In this document: positions 62,711 to 64,000 of the stretch, in pieces
How positions within the stretch are numbered: position 1 is the stretch's first letter
Layout: each line of letters opens with the position of its first letter
NCBI GenBank assembly: GCA_030447245.1
Contig: JAUJPG010000002.1
Location: forward strand, 13,486 to 77,485
Source of the DNA: Chloroflexota bacterium
GTDB lineage: Bacteria > Chloroflexota > UBA6077 > JACCZL01
Length of the DNA: 64,000 nt
Direction of reading: 5' to 3'
Made by a program: the position numbers and the translations under genes
Notes under the pieces: generated by a model
Told to the model about the DNA's origin: nothing
Databases searched by the model: none
Seen by the model: only the letters and a program-made list of their open reading frames with translations

Positions 62711-62775
62711 GCCTTCTGCTGCGAGTGTAGGAATAGGCTATCGCGCACTAGGCCCCGTGCTGCGCGTGTAGGAGC
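62694..62775. repeat. Two imperfect 41-bp tandem repeats at convergent gene ends
   Basis: Units 62694-62734 and 62735-62775 both run AGGCTATCGCGC then CTAGGCC, CTGCGxGTGTAGGA, with about six differences. Each unit holds a CTAG. The stop of the plus-strand zinc-ribbon gene uses the one in unit 1, and the stop of the minus-strand gene uses the one in unit 2. Confidence 0.8.
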
Positions 62776-63884
62776 TGGTCCCGCGTGCCTAGGTTGGGTG
62801 CAAACTGAGCAATTTGCGCCACCAATGATGGCCGCGCGGCACCGAACGCGTGGTTGAAGCGGACAACCACTGGCAGGTGGTCGCTCGCGCTGGCGCGCCC
62901 GACGTGTGCAGCGACTGGCACCAGTTCAGGCGAGTGCCAGACGTAGTCCAGGCGGAGCACCGGCCAGGGCGCTGGCAAGGCCCTGGGGCGCGCTCCGGCC
63001 CGTGGAAACGTGTGGCCGAAGCCCCGACCTACGGCCCGGTAGGCGTCGCGCAGTTCGGCGCGTAGCAGCCGATAATCCGCGCTGTACTCGGTCATGTTGA
63101 AGTCACCTAGGACGATGACCGGTCGCTCCGCACGGCGTATGAGCGCGAGCAGCGCACGCACCTGGGATCGTCGACGCGCCGGCTGAAACTCCGAGAACAG
63201 GCCCAGGAGTACGGGGCGATCGGGTGGCCGCGGCACTCGAGGGACCGGCATCCGGACGCTGAACAGCGTCACCGGACCGCCAGGCGTCTCGATCACCGCG
63301 CGGTGAAGCCAGTGTCCCCGCTCTGAGAGCCGCAGCGCCATGCTATCCCGGAGCGGGTAGCGGCTGAAGATGCCGCTACCCGAAGTATCCTTCCCCGGAT
63401 GCAGGGCGCGGTATGGGTACTCCGACCCGAGGAGCTGGACGAGGTCACCCGCCGCGTCGACGTGCAGTTCCTGAAGGCCGACCACGTCCGGAGCAGCTGA
63501 CAGGATCGTCTCCGCCGTGGAGGCGTGGTCACGGTCCCAGGCCAGGATGTTGAAGGTCATCACTGTCAGGCCGATGCGCCCGGCGTCGGCGCGCGGACGG
63601 CTCCGTCGGAGGACAAGTGGTCCGCACACGGCGCAGAAGGCCGCCGCCGCGGCGATCCCGCTGGCCAGCAGCCGCCGCGATCGTGTGGCGACCCCCGCGA
63701 CGAGGATCACTGGCGCGGGAAGGTACCACCACGGGGTGAAGTCGTCGATCAGCTCGAGTGCGCTCGGGACGGAGCACAAACTCCGCCGCAGGATGGCGTA
63801 GGTAGCCAGCGCCGTCGCATACGTCGTCCCCGCGCCAATGAGCGCGCGCCGCAATCGCAGCGTCAGACCCGCCGCGCCGACCAT
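62748..63884 (-). CDS. Membrane-anchored endonuclease/exonuclease/phosphatase family protein
   Basis: A 378-residue protein. The first ~95 residues hold two or three membrane helices (YATALATYAILRRSL, WWYLPAPVILVAGVAT, ASGIAAAAAFCAVCGPLVL). The soluble domain has the DNase I-like metal site: LTVMTFNILAWD, DVVGLQELHVDAAG, GSGIFSRYPL, PVIVLGDFNMTEYSADY and the C-terminal SDHLPVVVRF with the catalytic His. It may be a phosphodiesterase, sphingomyelinase-like enzyme or nuclease at the membrane. Its 3' end lies in the 41-bp tandem repeat. It is the last complete gene; the remaining 116 bases show nothing further. Confidence 0.85.
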   Translation of the reverse strand: MVGAAGLTLRLRRALIGAGTTYATALATYAILRRSLCSVPSALELIDDFTPWWYLPAPVILVAGVATRSRRLLASGIAAAAAFCAVCGPLVLRRSRPRADAGRIGLTVMTFNILAWDRDHASTAETILSAAPDVVGLQELHVDAAGDLVQLLGSEYPYRALHPGKDTSGSGIFSRYPLRDSMALRLSERGHWLHRAVIETPGGPVTLFSVRMPVPRVPRPPDRPVLLGLFSEFQPARRRSQVRALLALIRRAERPVIVLGDFNMTEYSADYRLLRAELRDAYRAVGRGFGHTFPRAGARPRALPAPWPVLRLDYVWHSPELVPVAAHVGRASASDHLPVVVRFNHAFGAARPSLVAQIAQFAPNLGTRDQLLHAQHGA

Positions 63885-64000
63885 GGCGCCTTGGGCGTTG
63901 GACCGACCGGACAGTCACCCCGGCACCGCTCATAAATGGCGTGGTGGCGGGAGTTCCAAAGCTCGAAACAAATCATCGCTTGGGCGCGAGTCGGAGATCG

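Noticed and set aside
62694-62775. CRISPR array
   Set aside because: Only two directly adjacent units with no spacers and no cas genes.

Overview
The window looks like a piece of a high-GC chromosome from a member of the Chloroflexota (Thermomicrobia-like or a related soil lineage). The evidence is the gene content and order (rpsB-tsf-pyrH-frr-uppS-cdsA-dxr-rseP; nusA-ylxR-infB-rbfA-truB-ribF), a short EF-Ts, an EF-G-like second GTPase, and a large Bacillus-type SRP RNA with an Alu domain. The phylum call is inference from content, not from a marker tree.

Layout. 1-7 kb: end of an oligopeptide-type ABC permease, a branched-chain aminotransferase, a small secreted protein, a stand-alone subtilase prodomain beside a complete subtilase, a broken XRE regulator and a heavily frameshifted molybdopterin oxidoreductase. 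7-28.5 kb: an accessory catabolic region with a TcuA-like flavoprotein, two zinc alcohol dehydrogenases, an SDR, an AtuA-like protein with its DUF4387 partner, two CitE-like lyases, an orphan xanthine-dehydrogenase-type molybdenum subunit overlapping a GH18 gene, a CaiB/BaiF CoA-transferase, an FMN reductase/LLM monooxygenase pair, an RraA-like protein, a Tat-exported amidase, tRNA-Met, fabD and a lipoprotein substrate-binding protein. 28.5-32.7 kb: two divergent glycoside hydrolases. 32.7-40.8 kb: NUDIX, thiE, an AI-2E family exporter, a sugar nucleotidyltransferase, yebC, rhomboid and EF-G2.

40.8-55 kb is the conserved translation, isoprenoid and lipid core, almost all on the minus strand. 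It reads as two operons. One starts at a promoter near 55.15 kb and runs rpsB to dxr and rseP, with an IS982-family element inserted just before rseP. The other starts at a promoter near 46.75 kb, has a two-hairpin leader, and runs nusA to ribF. 55-64 kb carries a secreted protein, the SRP RNA gene with promoter and terminator, rsmA-ispE, a GH15 enzyme, an HpcH-type aldolase, a peroxiredoxin-like gene, a zinc-ribbon protein and an endonuclease/exonuclease/phosphatase protein.

The most striking observation is the peroxiredoxin-like gene at 61674-62219. Its reading frame contains two TGA codons (codons 42 and 45), exactly where the family's CxxC redox cysteines are expected, and a small hairpin that fits the bacterial SECIS layout follows. 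This suggests a UxxU selenoprotein. A caution applies to the whole window: many genes, including essential nusA, rseP, rsmA and ispE, are broken by frameshifts. That points to indel errors in the sequence or assembly rather than to real pseudogenes, and three in-frame stops elsewhere (two TAG, one TGA) may have the same origin.
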